DNA from: an uncultured Succinivibrionaceae bacterium
GTDB lineage: Bacteria > Pseudomonadota > Gammaproteobacteria > Enterobacterales > Succinivibrionaceae
Direction of reading: 5' to 3'
Assembly (NCBI GenBank): GCA_944389865.1
Contig: CALXNX010000008.1
Location: 1 to 62,059 of the forward strand
DNA length: 62,059 bases
Under the pieces are notes generated by a model, which made no database searches, was not told where the DNA came from, and saw nothing but the letters and a program-made list of their open reading frames with translations. How positions within the stretch are numbered: position 1 is the stretch's first letter; each line of letters opens with the position of its first letter. The position numbers and the translations under genes were made by a program. This document shows positions 22,055 through 31,447 of the stretch, one piece after another.

Positions 22055-23113
22055 ATGCGCATAGATATTTACTGCAAGATAGTGGATAACTACGGCGATG
22101 CCGGAGTATGTCTGCGTTTGGCCCGCGGCTTGGCCGCTTTAGGCCATAAACTGCGCCTGCTGTGCGACGATTTAACGGTACTGCGCACCATTGCCGCCCC
22201 GGATGACGAACATATCCTTACTCTGCTGCCCTTTGAAGCGCAGGTGCCGGCAGGCAGTGCCGATGCGGTGGTCGCGGCTTTTTTATGCCGGCTGCCTGAA
22301 CCTCGCGCGCAGGATCTCAGGCACAGCAGAGTGCCGGTGATTTTTCTTGATTATTTAAGCGCTGAAAAATGGGTGGAGGATTTCCATGGTCTGAGATCTC
22401 CTTTGGACTTTCCTGAGGGCTATTACTTCTACCCTGGGTTTACGGATCATACCGGCGGGCTGATGCTGGATCCGCGCCTCAAAGAACTCTGCGCGCACCG
22501 CCGTCCCTATCTGCAGGACGGCATCCGCAGGGTAACTTTGTTTTCTTATCACAATCAGGAGCTGCAGGGGATTCTGGAGCTGCTCTCAGATTCCCGTTAT
22601 CCCTCCCAGATCAAGGTATTTACCGGGCTGCCTTTGGATAATCTTAATAGACTGCTGTCCCTGCAGCTGCAGCCGGGAGAGCGCTGGCAAAGCAGAGACG
22701 GCAAGCTGAGCTTTACGGTAAGCCGCATGGTAAGTCAGGAGCGTTATGATGAGATCCTGGTAAATTCTGACTTTAACTTAGTGCGCGGGGAGGACAGCAT
22801 TGTGCGGGCGATGTGCTGCGGCCGACCCTTTTTGTGGCAGATCTACCCGCAAAGTGAGGATTCGCATATCGTCAAGCTGCAGGCCTTTATGGATCTGTTT
22901 AAGGAAAAGGGATTGGCCGATCCAAAGCTTGGGGCGCTGATCGATCAGCTGCAGCTTTACTACAATCAGCACGGCGCCTGCCCGCAGGTAAAATTAGATG
23001 ATTTTGAAGTTGCTTGGCAGCAGTGGTGCGGGTGTTTCCAGTGCTATCTTTTTGCCCTGCCTAATTTAGCGCAGAGCCTGTCTGAATTTATTTTAAAAAA
23101 GATAGAGGTCTGA
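22055..23113 (+). CDS. earP: EF-P arginine rhamnosyltransferase EarP
   Basis: The 352-residue GT-B glycosyltransferase moves rhamnose from TDP-rhamnose to Arg32 of EF-P. The N-terminal block IVDNYGDAGVCLRLARGLA, with its conserved Asp, is typical of EarP. The C-terminal donor-binding block NLVRGEDSIVRAMCCGRPFLWQ is also clear. Length is close to known EarP proteins (about 375). EF-P itself is at 24251-24814 and has the matching Arg32. The start has AAAGGA upstream. Confidence 0.95.
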   Translation: MRIDIYCKIVDNYGDAGVCLRLARGLAALGHKLRLLCDDLTVLRTIAAPDDEHILTLLPFEAQVPAGSADAVVAAFLCRLPEPRAQDLRHSRVPVIFLDYLSAEKWVEDFHGLRSPLDFPEGYYFYPGFTDHTGGLMLDPRLKELCAHRRPYLQDGIRRVTLFSYHNQELQGILELLSDSRYPSQIKVFTGLPLDNLNRLLSLQLQPGERWQSRDGKLSFTVSRMVSQERYDEILVNSDFNLVRGEDSIVRAMCCGRPFLWQIYPQSEDSHIVKLQAFMDLFKEKGLADPKLGALIDQLQLYYNQHGACPQVKLDDFEVAWQQWCGCFQCYLFALPNLAQSLSEFILKKIEV

Positions 23114-23242
23114 AAATCCCGCCGTTGCGCAAAACTTACCATTTGGTTAGTTGCTTACAAAAAAAGTGCTGTATTGTCAATAAGTTATGTACCGATTATG
23201 CTGAGCGTCAGTTAATAAAACACCTTTATTGCGGAGGTCATC

Positions 23243-24076
23243 ATGAAGGTACAGAACTTGGTTTTAGGCGTAGTTGCGGCAGCGGCAGTGCAGGCGGCAG
23301 CCGCAGGTGATGTGCAGACCGTGGATTTTGACGGCTTCAAGCTGCATGTCTATAACTCCGGCGACGTCATGGCCGATACTTCCTATATCGTGGAAGGATC
23401 TGATGAGCTGGTGACTCTGGAAGAGCCGCTCTTTAAGGCCAATGTGCAGGAGTTTGATGCGTACGTGCAGGAGCTCGGCAAGCCGGTCGCCGCTCACCTT
23501 ACTGATTATCATTTAGGAGGCAGCGGCGCAGATCCGCGGCTGGCCCCTGAGGGCATGGGTCAGTTTATGGCTGAGGGAGTTTATGCGGCCATGATGCAGG
23601 GCTTTAAGCAAAGCTTCGGCGACGCCATGGCCGACATGTCGGATACTGACTTTGAGATTCTGCCTTTCAATGAGCCGCAACCCCTGGCGGGCGTGGAGTT
23701 TGTCTTAAGCCATGGTGCAGACACAGATTTCCCGGGTGCGAGCATCTTAATCGGCGGGCAGGTGCTCCTCACTCACTGGACTCCGGTGCAGATGCATGCC
23801 AATGTGCTGCAGATCTCCTCGCGTCAGGCAGTTGAAGAGGAATTAAAGCAGGCGCAGGCGGCGCAGGAGTCCGGGGCAGTGCTCTTTATCGGCAGCCACG
23901 GCGGTATGGCTTCGCCTGCGGATCTGCAGTTCAAGATCGGTTATCTTCATACCATGCAGCGCCTGCTTGAGCACTGCAGCACCGCTGCGGCCTTCAGCGG
24001 GGCCCTGCAGGAAGCTTACCCGCAGCTGCCGGGGGCTGAGGGCGTCGATGCCTTAGCGGCAGCGCTCTATAAGTAA
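23243..24076 (+). CDS. exported metallo-beta-lactamase-fold-like protein with degenerate metal motif
   Basis: The 277-residue protein begins with a signal peptide (residues 1-21, ending AAAAG). The rest reads like an MBL fold: strands around YNSGDVMADTSYIVEG, then AAHLTDYHLGGSGAD (residues 83-97) at the place where the HxHxDH metal motif should be, and SHGADTDFPGASILIGG and IGSHGGMAS later. Only a reduced His/Asp set (H85, D88, H90) remains, so classical two-zinc hydrolysis is doubtful. It lies between earP and efp, with its own GGAGG site. Function unknown; a periplasmic binding or weak hydrolase role is possible. Confidence 0.75.
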   Translation: MKVQNLVLGVVAAAAVQAAAAGDVQTVDFDGFKLHVYNSGDVMADTSYIVEGSDELVTLEEPLFKANVQEFDAYVQELGKPVAAHLTDYHLGGSGADPRLAPEGMGQFMAEGVYAAMMQGFKQSFGDAMADMSDTDFEILPFNEPQPLAGVEFVLSHGADTDFPGASILIGGQVLLTHWTPVQMHANVLQISSRQAVEEELKQAQAAQESGAVLFIGSHGGMASPADLQFKIGYLHTMQRLLEHCSTAAAFSGALQEAYPQLPGAEGVDALAAALYK

Positions 24077-24104
24077 GCAGATCTATTCGTCATATCCCTT
24101 CAGA

Positions 24105-24122
24105 CCCGGCCCCTGCGCCGGG
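24105..24122 (+). terminator. possible terminator hairpin after the MBL-fold gene
   Basis: CCCGGC-CCCTGC-GCCGGG forms a 6-bp GC stem 28 bp after the stop codon. The following T-tract is poor (CTATTCC), so termination may be weak. Confidence 0.45.
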
Positions 24123-24250
24123 CTATTCCATCCGCTGCACATGGGCGTTAAAGCTGAGATTTTAGGTCTTTGATCTGGTAAAATAAGCGGTTAGATCTTA
24201 CATCTGCGTCATTTCTGACGCCTCTCTTAGTCAATTTTAGGTGAATTTTA

Positions 24251-24814
24251 ATGAAGTTAGCTCAAGAAATTCGTGCCGGCAACGTGATTATGCTCAATGG
24301 CAACCCTATGGTGGTGCAGAAGGCGGAGTACAACAAGTCCGGCCGTAATGCTGCTGTGGTCAAAATGAAGCTGAAGAACCTCCTCTCCGAGGCCGGTACT
24401 GAGACGGTGTTCCGCGCTGATGATCGTTTAGAGGACGTGATCTTAGAGCACAAGGACTGCACCTATTCCTACTTCAATGATCCGCTGTACGTGTTCATGG
24501 ACGAAGAGTTCAATCAGTACGATGTCGAGAAGGACAACTTAGGCGACGTGCTGAACTACTTAGTGGACGGCATGGAAGATGTCTGCCAGGTGACCTTCTA
24601 CAACGGCAAGGCCATTTCCGTTGAGCTGCCGATCTCCATTGTGCGTGAGGTAGAGTACACCGAGCCTGCCGTGCGCGGCGATACCTCCGGCAAGGTTACC
24701 AAGCCTGCCCGCTTAGCCGGTACCGGCTATGAGATCCAGGTCCCGGATTTCGTCAACATCGGCGATCGTATCGAAATCGATACCCGCACTAACGAGTTCA
24801 AGAAGCGCGTCTAA
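24251..24814 (+). CDS. efp: translation elongation factor P
   Basis: The 187-residue EF-P relieves ribosome stalling at polyproline. Its three OB/KOW-like domains are full length. The loop NKSGRNAAV places Arg at position 32, the residue rhamnosylated by EarP, whereas the lysyl type would have Lys at the corresponding position. The gene for the enzyme is two genes upstream (earP). The C-terminal [18 protein letters not shown] is the family signature. A terminator follows directly. Confidence 0.98.
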   Translation: MKLAQEIRAGNVIMLNGNPMVVQKAEYNKSGRNAAVVKMKLKNLLSEAGTETVFRADDRLEDVILEHKDCTYSYFNDPLYVFMDEEFNQYDVEKDNLGDVLNYLVDGMEDVCQVTFYNGKAISVELPISIVREVEYTEPAVRGDTSGKVTKPARLAGTGYEIQVPDFVNIGDRIEIDTRTNEFKKRV

Positions 24815-24836
24815 TTCAGCGCTTGCCCTTTCTCAA

Positions 24837-24861
24837 CCCCCGCTGCCCTGCGGGGGCTTTT
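24837..24861 (+). terminator. rho-independent terminator of efp
   Basis: CCCCCGC-TGCCCT-GCGGGGG is a 7-bp perfect stem followed by CTTTT, starting 22 bp after the efp stop. Confidence 0.85.
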
Positions 24862-24945
24862 GTCTTTGCACACTGCTTTATCTTTTCCCGCCGTCAGCCG
24901 CAATGCGGTAAAATTTCCGTATCTTTAAGGCTTAAGGTGGAGTGT

Positions 24946-25713
24946 ATGTTTATCTATTTTGTGCGCCATGGTCAGACCGACTGGAACTTGAACGGCCAAT
25001 TCCAGGGACAGACGGATATCCCGCTCAATGACAATGGCATCGCGCAGGCGCAGCAGGCCCATGAGATCTTAAGCAAAGTGCATTTTGCTGCGGCCTACGC
25101 CAGTCCGCTGGGCAGGGCCATGCGCACGGCGGAGATCATTACCACTGGATCCGGCCTCATTGTGACCCCCGAGCCGCTTTTAAAAGAGATTTCTTTTGGG
25201 CACGAGGAAGGCGCTAAAGCCATGGTGGCCAAACATCCGGAGCATCCGCTGTATAACTTTTTATTCCATCCGGAGCGCTACGCTGCACCGGAAGGCGGCG
25301 AGTCGCTCTATCAAGTGGCCGCGCGCGTGCTCCAGTTTATTGACCTGACCATGCAGCGCCATGCCGATTTGCCGTCGGATGCCAAGATCCTCGCAGCCTG
25401 CCACGGCGGCATCATCATGACCTTAATGGTGCTGTGCCGCAATCAGAGCTTCTCTCAGCTGCGCAAAAACAAGCCGCATAAGAACTGCTCGGTGACGGTA
25501 GTGGAAGCCAATGCCCAGCGCTATGCGCTGCGTGCGCCGGCCTTGGATATTCTGGGCGGGGAGGAGCTGCCGGACTTTGAGCCCGAGCTGCACGAGATTC
25601 AAGGGCATAAAGGCTCGGCCTTGAGCGAGGTTAAGGCCGTTTTAAAGCCTGACGCGGTTCACAGCAGTTTAGATAGTGTTCGTGGAAAACCGAGTTCCCA
25701 GATCAAACTGTGA
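24946..25713 (+). CDS. histidine phosphatase (phosphoglycerate-mutase-like) family protein
   Basis: I start at the ATG at 24946 (AAGGTGGAG upstream), since it opens directly with MFIYFVRHGQTDWN; the frame upstream is unrelated. The product is 255 residues. RHG (7-9) carries the phosphorylated His, PLGRAMRTAE is the second block, EISFGHEEG supplies the acid, and AACHGG the second His. This is the alpha-ribazole phosphatase/GpmB-like branch. The last 50 residues after the fold are Pro/Glu-rich and not recognised. Substrate unknown. It stands 43 bp before the AAA-ATPase/nuclease gene. Confidence 0.88.
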   Translation: MFIYFVRHGQTDWNLNGQFQGQTDIPLNDNGIAQAQQAHEILSKVHFAAAYASPLGRAMRTAEIITTGSGLIVTPEPLLKEISFGHEEGAKAMVAKHPEHPLYNFLFHPERYAAPEGGESLYQVAARVLQFIDLTMQRHADLPSDAKILAACHGGIIMTLMVLCRNQSFSQLRKNKPHKNCSVTVVEANAQRYALRAPALDILGGEELPDFEPELHEIQGHKGSALSEVKAVLKPDAVHSSLDSVRGKPSSQIKL

Positions 25714-25756
25714 TCAGGAACAGTAACTTGATTTTGCCGTACAGGAGGATCAGCCA

Positions 25757-27463
25757 ATGCCGGAGACATCTTTGGGAGACTCGACCTTCAGCGCTATACG
25801 GCGCGGTCACTTCGTGTATGTCGATAAAACTGAGTTTATAGCTCAGCTGCTGCGGCTTAACCCGGACGAAACCAAAAAAAGCGGCAAAGCGCCGCCGGTT
25901 ACGCTTCTGACTAGACCTCGCCGCTTCGGAAAGTCGCTGCTGATGTCCACACTCCAGGCCTTTTTTGCTATTGATGAGGATAACCGTGAGCTGTTTTCCG
26001 ATCTGAAGATTTCCCAATACCAGGAGCTATGCGCCGCGTGGCAGCAGCAGTATCCGGTTATTATGCTCAGCTTTAAGGAAATGAAAGATCAATCATTTGA
26101 TGATTGTTTGTTCAGCCTCTACGGAGTTATGGTGCAGCTGCTTATGAATGATCCGGCAGTGCAGGCGCTGCATGGGGATCCTACTTTAGGTGAATATTTT
26201 GCCATGATGCAGAGTTTTAAGACGGCAGCAAACAGCAGAATGCTGAAAAATTTGCTGAAACTGGCTCTTAAATATTGGATCACCGCGCGGCATAAGTTCT
26301 ATGGCAAAAAAGTCATTGTGCTGATTGATGAGTATGATGTACCGGTGACCTCCGCTTACCAGAACGGCTTTTATGAGGATATGACCAGCTTCCTGGTATC
26401 CTTTTTAGGCTGCCTGAAAGATAATCAAGAGCTGTGCTTTGCGCTGCTTACCGGCTGCCTGCGGCTTTCCAAAGAAAGTTTATTTACCGGACTTAATAAT
26501 TTTCGCTGCTGCACGGTTTTTGACAATACTTTTGCTGACTGCTGCGGTTTTACTCATTCTGAGGTACAGCAGCTGCTGCAGCAATTCGGCATACCCGATC
26601 ATAGTCCTTTGTTAGAGCACTGGTATGACGGTTATATCTTTGGCGAAAATACACGCATCTACTGTCCGTGGGATGTGCTGTCGTATCTGGAAGATCACCG
26701 CACTAATCCAAATCTGCTGCCAAAAGAATATTGGGTTAATACCGGCTCGCCGGCACTTATCAATAAATTTATTGCAGATTATTATGAAGAGCTGGCTCCT
26801 GACTTGGAGGCCTTGTTTAAAGGCGAGAGCGTACTTGCTGATTATGCCGAAGATCTTACTTACATCACCCTCCATACAGACTGCAATAACTTCTGGATGC
26901 TGCTTTATTTTACCGGCTATCTCACAAAATTAGAGAGTTTCCTAGACCATAATAAAATTAAGGTCAGGCTGATTTTTCCTAATACTGAGATTAAAAATAT
27001 CTTTGTGAAGATGCTCGACAGCGTCTATCAGCAAAGGATTAGCAAGTTAGGGCTGTCATCTCTGCATCAGTCTTTTTGGGATGGTAATGCAGATAAAATT
27101 GCCGCCGTGATCTCTGATATTTTGGCTGCAACTATCAGTTACTTTGATTATCGCGAGGATTTTTATCATGCCCTTGTTCTAGGAATGTGGGCCGGAGATA
27201 AAAGATACCTTACTTATTCAAATAAAGAGTCAGGCTTAGGCCGTGCTGATATTATCATCAAACAGCTGCAGACCAATAATGTGCTGGTTATTGAGTGCAA
27301 ATGGACTAAAAATCCAGCCAGACTGCAGTCTTTGGCGCAGACGGCGCTGCAGCAGATTGACGAAAAAGGCTATGCTGCTCGGTATGGCAGTCTGCACAAG
27401 GTTATCAAGATCGGTCTGGCTTTCTGTGAGAAAAGCTGTGCTGCTGCCTGCAGCGCTGAGTGA
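25757..27463 (+). CDS. AAA-ATPase-like protein with C-terminal PD-(D/E)XK nuclease domain (intact)
   Basis: The 568-residue protein starts after GGAGG with SLGDSTFSAIRRGHFVYVDKTEFI. A Walker-A-like RPRRFGKSLL follows near residues 53-62, and VIVLIDEYDVPV is the Walker B region near 185-196. The C-terminus has GRADIII and LVIECKW, the D and E-x-K of a PD-(D/E)XK nuclease. This pairing (AAA-ATPase-like plus DUF1703-type nuclease) is common in gut anaerobes, often in many copies; its job is not established. Codon use is more AT-rich than its neighbours, which fits an accessory gene. The same family is broken at 43217-47088. Confidence 0.85.
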   Translation: MPETSLGDSTFSAIRRGHFVYVDKTEFIAQLLRLNPDETKKSGKAPPVTLLTRPRRFGKSLLMSTLQAFFAIDEDNRELFSDLKISQYQELCAAWQQQYPVIMLSFKEMKDQSFDDCLFSLYGVMVQLLMNDPAVQALHGDPTLGEYFAMMQSFKTAANSRMLKNLLKLALKYWITARHKFYGKKVIVLIDEYDVPVTSAYQNGFYEDMTSFLVSFLGCLKDNQELCFALLTGCLRLSKESLFTGLNNFRCCTVFDNTFADCCGFTHSEVQQLLQQFGIPDHSPLLEHWYDGYIFGENTRIYCPWDVLSYLEDHRTNPNLLPKEYWVNTGSPALINKFIADYYEELAPDLEALFKGESVLADYAEDLTYITLHTDCNNFWMLLYFTGYLTKLESFLDHNKIKVRLIFPNTEIKNIFVKMLDSVYQQRISKLGLSSLHQSFWDGNADKIAAVISDILAATISYFDYREDFYHALVLGMWAGDKRYLTYSNKESGLGRADIIIKQLQTNNVLVIECKWTKNPARLQSLAQTALQQIDEKGYAARYGSLHKVIKIGLAFCEKSCAAACSAE

Positions 27464-27649
27464 AAAATATGTGCCGGATTACCGGATTAGCCGGGAAGGT
27501 AATGACCGGCAGGCGAATATTTTCAATGAGCTCTTGCTGCTGGCGCAATATGCGGCTTTGTATTTTAAAGCTCGAATAAAGCAAAACTGTAATAAAGCAG
27601 GATTGCAGTTCAGCAGCTGGTGAATATGCTCTCTCGGTATGGACTTAAG

Positions 27650-27670
27650 AGCCGCGCTAGCGGCGCGGCT
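27650..27670 (+). terminator. GC-rich hairpin between the AAA-ATPase gene and mnmE
   Basis: AGCCGCGC-TAGCG-GCGCGGCT is an 8-bp perfect stem followed by TATTTA on plus. It ends at the first base of the convergent mnmE stop codon. It could stop transcripts from the left. The 186 bp between 27464 and here hold no gene I can support. Confidence 0.65.
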
Positions 27671-29037
27671 TATTTACCGATGCAGAAGGTAGAGAAGATC
27701 TTTCCTAAGATATCGTCTGAGGTGATTTTGCCCGTGATGGCGCCTAAATGTTCGGCCGCAATGGTGATCTCTCGCGCGCACAGCACCAAGTCCCCATCTT
27801 GAAGCTGCGCTTTAGCGCGCGCTGCGGCCTCAAGGCACTGCTCTAAAGCTTCGGTATGCCGTCTGCGTGCGCTGTACACGCCTTCAATCGGCATGATGCC
27901 TAAGGCCTCTTTGAGCCGGCTGTTTAAGGGGGCTAAGCCGTCCTCGGTCTTCACCGAGATATCAAGGCGCGGAAGGGCTGCAAATTCAGGATCCTCTAAG
28001 AGCTGCAGCATCGCCGGATTAGGGCTTAAGTCAGCCTTGGATACGACCAGCAGGATCTGCATGCCCTCTCCCAGCTGCGCCTTGACCTGCGTCAGGGAGT
28101 CAGCCGCCTGGGCCGGATCCCCGGTGCGATCGACCATCAGGAGGACTAAGTCGGCTTTTTTCAGCTCAGCGACAGCGCGCTTGATGCCGATGGCTTCAAT
28201 CTCGTCGCTGGGGTTATCGCGCAGGCCGGCGGTATCGGTAATGACCGCCGGAATGCCGGCAATCTCGATATTGACCGTCAGTACGTCGCGGGTAGTGCCC
28301 GGGATATTGGTGACTATGGCTTTATCAGCTCCAGCCAGCGCATTGAGCAGGCTCGATTTGCCGGCGTTAGGCGCACCGGCGAGCACTAAGCGCGCGCCTT
28401 CAGTGAGCTTAACCCCCTGCTGTGCGCGCAGCAGGGCAGTCTGACCGTCAGAGATCAGGGCGTCAAGCTGCGCTTCAGCCGTTCCGGAGTCAAAGAAGTC
28501 CTCATGCTCCTCCGGAAAATCAAGGCAGGCCTCCAGATGTACGCGAAAATCGGTGAGTCTATCGGTAATTGCGTTCAGACGGCGTGCAAATTCGCCTTCA
28601 AGTGAGGAGAGGGCCGCTTTAGCTGCAGTTTCGGATCCGGCGGAGATTAAATCTTCTACAGCTTCAGCGGCAGTGAGATCCATCTTGCCGTTTAAAAAGG
28701 CGCGTTTAGTGAACTCGCCTGGCTCTGCCATCCGTATGCCCGGTACCTGCAGTACGGCTTTAAGCACCCGCTGAGGTGCTGCAGCGCCGGCATGGCCCTG
28801 AAATTCGACCACATCTTCGCCGGTGTAGGAGTGCGGGGCTTTAAAGTACAGCACTACGCCTTCATCTAAGGGGCCGGCGGAGTCGGAAAAGGTACGGAAA
28901 TAGGCACGCCGCGGTTCAGGATGCTGCAGATTGGTAAGGGCGCTTAAAGCACGCAGGGCCTCACTGCCTGAGACCCTGACGATGGCCACGCCGCCGCGCC
29001 CGGACGCGGTGGCAATGGCGGCAATAGTATCTGCCAT
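27670..29037 (-). CDS. mnmE: tRNA modification GTPase MnmE
   Basis: The 455-residue GTPase pairs with MnmG to modify wobble U34. The N-terminal formyl-THF domain begins DTIAAIATASGRGGVAIVRVSG. The G domain shows GAPNAGKSSLLNAL (G1), DTAGLRD (G3) and SKAD (G4). The C-terminal CIGK motif with the conserved Cys is the last four residues. It is 1 bp from yidC in the rpmH-rnpA-yidD-yidC-mnmE cluster. Confidence 0.97.
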   Translation of the reverse strand: MADTIAAIATASGRGGVAIVRVSGSEALRALSALTNLQHPEPRRAYFRTFSDSAGPLDEGVVLYFKAPHSYTGEDVVEFQGHAGAAAPQRVLKAVLQVPGIRMAEPGEFTKRAFLNGKMDLTAAEAVEDLISAGSETAAKAALSSLEGEFARRLNAITDRLTDFRVHLEACLDFPEEHEDFFDSGTAEAQLDALISDGQTALLRAQQGVKLTEGARLVLAGAPNAGKSSLLNALAGADKAIVTNIPGTTRDVLTVNIEIAGIPAVITDTAGLRDNPSDEIEAIGIKRAVAELKKADLVLLMVDRTGDPAQAADSLTQVKAQLGEGMQILLVVSKADLSPNPAMLQLLEDPEFAALPRLDISVKTEDGLAPLNSRLKEALGIMPIEGVYSARRRHTEALEQCLEAAARAKAQLQDGDLVLCAREITIAAEHLGAITGKITSDDILGKIFSTFCIGK

Positions 29038-29038
29038 G

Positions 29039-30685
29039 TTAAGCCTTCTTAGGGGACTTAGGCTCTCTTACCTGCAGACCGCGCTTTTCCAGCGAACGGT
29101 AGATGATGAACTGCTGCAGAATGGTGAAGCAGTTGGAAATCACCCAGTACAGAGTTAAGCCTGCCGGGAAGGTGCAGAACATGAAGGTGAACACCAGCGG
29201 CATGGCCATGAAGACCTTGCGCTGCACCGGATCGTTGATCGGGTTGGGCGACATCTTCTGGATAAAGAACATGGTGATGCCGTACAGGATCGGGGTGACG
29301 AAGTACGGATCATGTACCGACAGGTCGGTGATCCAGAGGATGAACGGCGCATGACGCAGCTCGGTAGATTCCATCAGCGTCCAGTACAGGGCGATGAAGA
29401 TCGGCATCTGAATCAGCAGCGGGAAGCAGCCGCCTAAGGGATTGACCTTCTCGGTCTTGTAGAGGCGCATGGTCTCCTGCCCCAGCTTTTGGCGGTCATC
29501 CTTATAGCGCTCACGCAGCTCCTGCATCTTCGGAGTGAGCAGACGCATCTTGGCCATGGAGGTGTACTGGGCCTTGGTCAGCGGGAACAGCACCGAGCGG
29601 ACTACTAAGGTCAGAATAATGATGGAGAAGCCCCAGTTGCCAACGAAGCTGTGGATGAACTCCATGATCTTGAACAGCGGGATGGAAATAAACCACAGCC
29701 AGCCGTAGTCCACGGTGAGGTCTAAGTTCTCAGCGACAACTTCCATCTGATCCTGATTCTTAGGACCAATCCACATGCGGGCGCTGAAGTCATGGGAGCT
29801 GCCGTCGGCAATGACTTCAGGCTCAGTGCGCAGACCAATGATGGCGTCGCGGCCGTTATCAGCGGAATTGGAGTAAATCACATTTTTAGTATCGCCGCCG
29901 ATCCATGCAGAGACGAAATAGTGCTGAATCATGGCAGCCCATCCCTTGGCGGTCGGGACGCTTAAATTCTGATGCTCAGAGGCCAATTCCACTAAATCCT
30001 CAAAGGTGTGCTTCTGATAGCGCTCATCCTGCGAGGAGTAGGCAGTTCCGCGGTAGGCGCCGGCCACAAAGCCGAAGGCTCCGGCGTTGGACTGCGCCTC
30101 GACATCAACGGTCTGCTTTAATTGACCGTAGAAAGCCATGGATAAATCGCGGCCGCTCTGATTGTTCACCTCGGTATTAACGTCCACTACATAGCTGCCG
30201 CGGTTTAAGGTGTAGGTCTTGGTGTAGGTGACGCCGTCAGCCTTATAAGTTAAGACTGCGCTGACGCTGTCCTGACCTTCCTGCAGATCGTAAGCGGTCG
30301 CTGAGCTTTCGTAGGTCGGGCGGGCTTTGGAGTCCGGACCGTCACGGCCGGCCAAGCCGCTCTGGGCGACGTAGACGAAATTAGGCTCTTCCATTAAGAG
30401 GTGGAAAGGCTCGGTGCCGCCCTGCTCCTGCATTACCTGCAGCAGCTTTGCGTCTACGATGTCGCCCCCGTTTAAATCTAAAGTTAAGAGCAGCTTATCG
30501 CTCTTTAAGGTAATGAGCTTGCCGATGGAACTTTCCGCTGCGGCAGTAGTATTCATCACTTCTGCCTGCTGGGCTGCAGCTTCAGCGCGGCGGGTTTCCA
30601 CTATCTGATCATTTTCCCACGCCCAGAAAATAAACAGGCTCAGGATCAGAAAAAGAATAAATAATATGTTTCTCTGCTGTTCCAT
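29039..30685 (-). CDS. yidC: membrane protein insertase YidC
   Basis: I prefer ATG at 30685 (MEQQRNILFILF), giving 548 residues as in E. coli YidC; an upstream Met at 30706 adds seven residues. An N-terminal membrane helix is followed by the large periplasmic beta domain (to about residue 340). The five-helix Oxa1 core follows, including GNWGFSIIILTLVVRSVLFPL and GGCFPLLIQMPIFIALYW. The conserved positively charged groove Arg is in LVVRSVLFPLT. It inserts membrane proteins, including AtpE, alone or with Sec. Confidence 0.96.
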   Translation of the reverse strand: MEQQRNILFILFLILSLFIFWAWENDQIVETRRAEAAAQQAEVMNTTAAAESSIGKLITLKSDKLLLTLDLNGGDIVDAKLLQVMQEQGGTEPFHLLMEEPNFVYVAQSGLAGRDGPDSKARPTYESSATAYDLQEGQDSVSAVLTYKADGVTYTKTYTLNRGSYVVDVNTEVNNQSGRDLSMAFYGQLKQTVDVEAQSNAGAFGFVAGAYRGTAYSSQDERYQKHTFEDLVELASEHQNLSVPTAKGWAAMIQHYFVSAWIGGDTKNVIYSNSADNGRDAIIGLRTEPEVIADGSSHDFSARMWIGPKNQDQMEVVAENLDLTVDYGWLWFISIPLFKIMEFIHSFVGNWGFSIIILTLVVRSVLFPLTKAQYTSMAKMRLLTPKMQELRERYKDDRQKLGQETMRLYKTEKVNPLGGCFPLLIQMPIFIALYWTLMESTELRHAPFILWITDLSVHDPYFVTPILYGITMFFIQKMSPNPINDPVQRKVFMAMPLVFTFMFCTFPAGLTLYWVISNCFTILQQFIIYRSLEKRGLQVREPKSPKKA

Positions 30686-30736
30686 AGGATTAATATTCCA
30701 TGGCAAATCTAATAACCAGGGAGCGGCGCAGTGCTG

Positions 30737-30988
30737 CTAGTGTTTTCGCTGCGGATTTAACGGCACCGGATCGATTCCGCCGGGATTCAGCGGATGACAG
30801 CGGCAGATGCGCCTGGCTCCTAAAAACATGCCCTTAGCAAGCCCCCATTCCTGAATGGCTTCTAAGGTGTACTGCGAGCAGCTGGGGTAAAAACGGCAGT
30901 GCTGGCCTAACAGCGGGCTTAATATTTTCTGATAGGCGCGGATCATTAAGACTGCTGAGTGCGAAGCCGGCGAGAGATGCTGTTCCAT
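30737..30988 (-). CDS. yidD: membrane protein insertion efficiency factor YidD
   Basis: The 83-residue protein has the YidD signature [27 protein letters not shown], here in residues 18-44, and ends with [14 protein letters not shown]. It acts at the inner membrane with YidC. Its first 43 bp overlap rnpA, as in E. coli, where the same overlap occurs. Confidence 0.94.
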   Translation of the reverse strand: MEQHLSPASHSAVLMIRAYQKILSPLLGQHCRFYPSCSQYTLEAIQEWGLAKGMFLGARRICRCHPLNPGGIDPVPLNPQRKH

Positions 30989-31311
30989 ATTCGCGTTAAT
31001 GCTGCAAAAAGGTCTTGATTACTGATCTCACCTATGCCCGGTTTGGCGATAAACACCAGATCAGCTGCAGGCAGGAAATCCTGATGCTGCCTGAAAGCTT
31101 CGCGCACCAAGCGTTTAACTCGATTGCGCCAGACAGCACGTTTTAAAACTTTTTTCGGTACTACCAGTCCGAGCCGCGGCCTCTGCAGCTGATTCCTTTT
31201 AGCCAGGATCAGCATGCCGGGTGCGCCGGCGCGGACGGGATTTTTAAATACCGCATCAAATTCCTCAGTCGAGAGCAGCCGCCCTTGACGGGGAAATGTG
31301 TTATTAGTCAT
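30946..31311 (-). CDS. rnpA: ribonuclease P protein component
   Basis: The 121-residue basic protein binds the RNase P RNA and helps cleave tRNA leaders. The signature [16 protein letters not shown] near residues 62-77 is intact, and [14 protein letters not shown] precedes it. The start codon overlaps the rpmH stop by 8 bp (ATGACTAA), a classic coupling. The 3' end overlaps yidD. Confidence 0.96.
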   Translation of the reverse strand: MTNNTFPRQGRLLSTEEFDAVFKNPVRAGAPGMLILAKRNQLQRPRLGLVVPKKVLKRAVWRNRVKRLVREAFRQHQDFLPAADLVFIAKPGIGEISNQDLFAALTRIWNSISRRLRTQQS

Positions 31312-31447
31312 TAACGGTGGTTAAGCGCTTGCGGCCCTTGGCACGACGGCGGGATAACACTTTGCGGCCGTCGGCGGTGCGCATACGCACGCGGAAGCCG
31401 TGGGTGCGCTTACGCTTTAAAACGTTAGGCTGAAAAGTACGTTTCAT
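31304..31447 (-). CDS. rpmH: 50S ribosomal protein L34
   Basis: This 47-codon gene starts [18 protein letters not shown] and ends [10 protein letters not shown], near identical in pattern to L34 of other gammaproteobacteria. Its stop overlaps the rnpA start. It is divergent from dnaA across 232 bp, the usual rpmH-dnaA arrangement. Confidence 0.97.
   Translation of the reverse strand: MKRTFQPNVLKRKRTHGFRVRMRTADGRKVLSRRRAKGRKRLTTVND

Noticed and set aside
27464-27649. Remnant gene after the AAA-ATPase gene
   Set aside because: One frame stays open for a stretch, but it starts in the wrong frame within the previous gene and has no recognisable motif.
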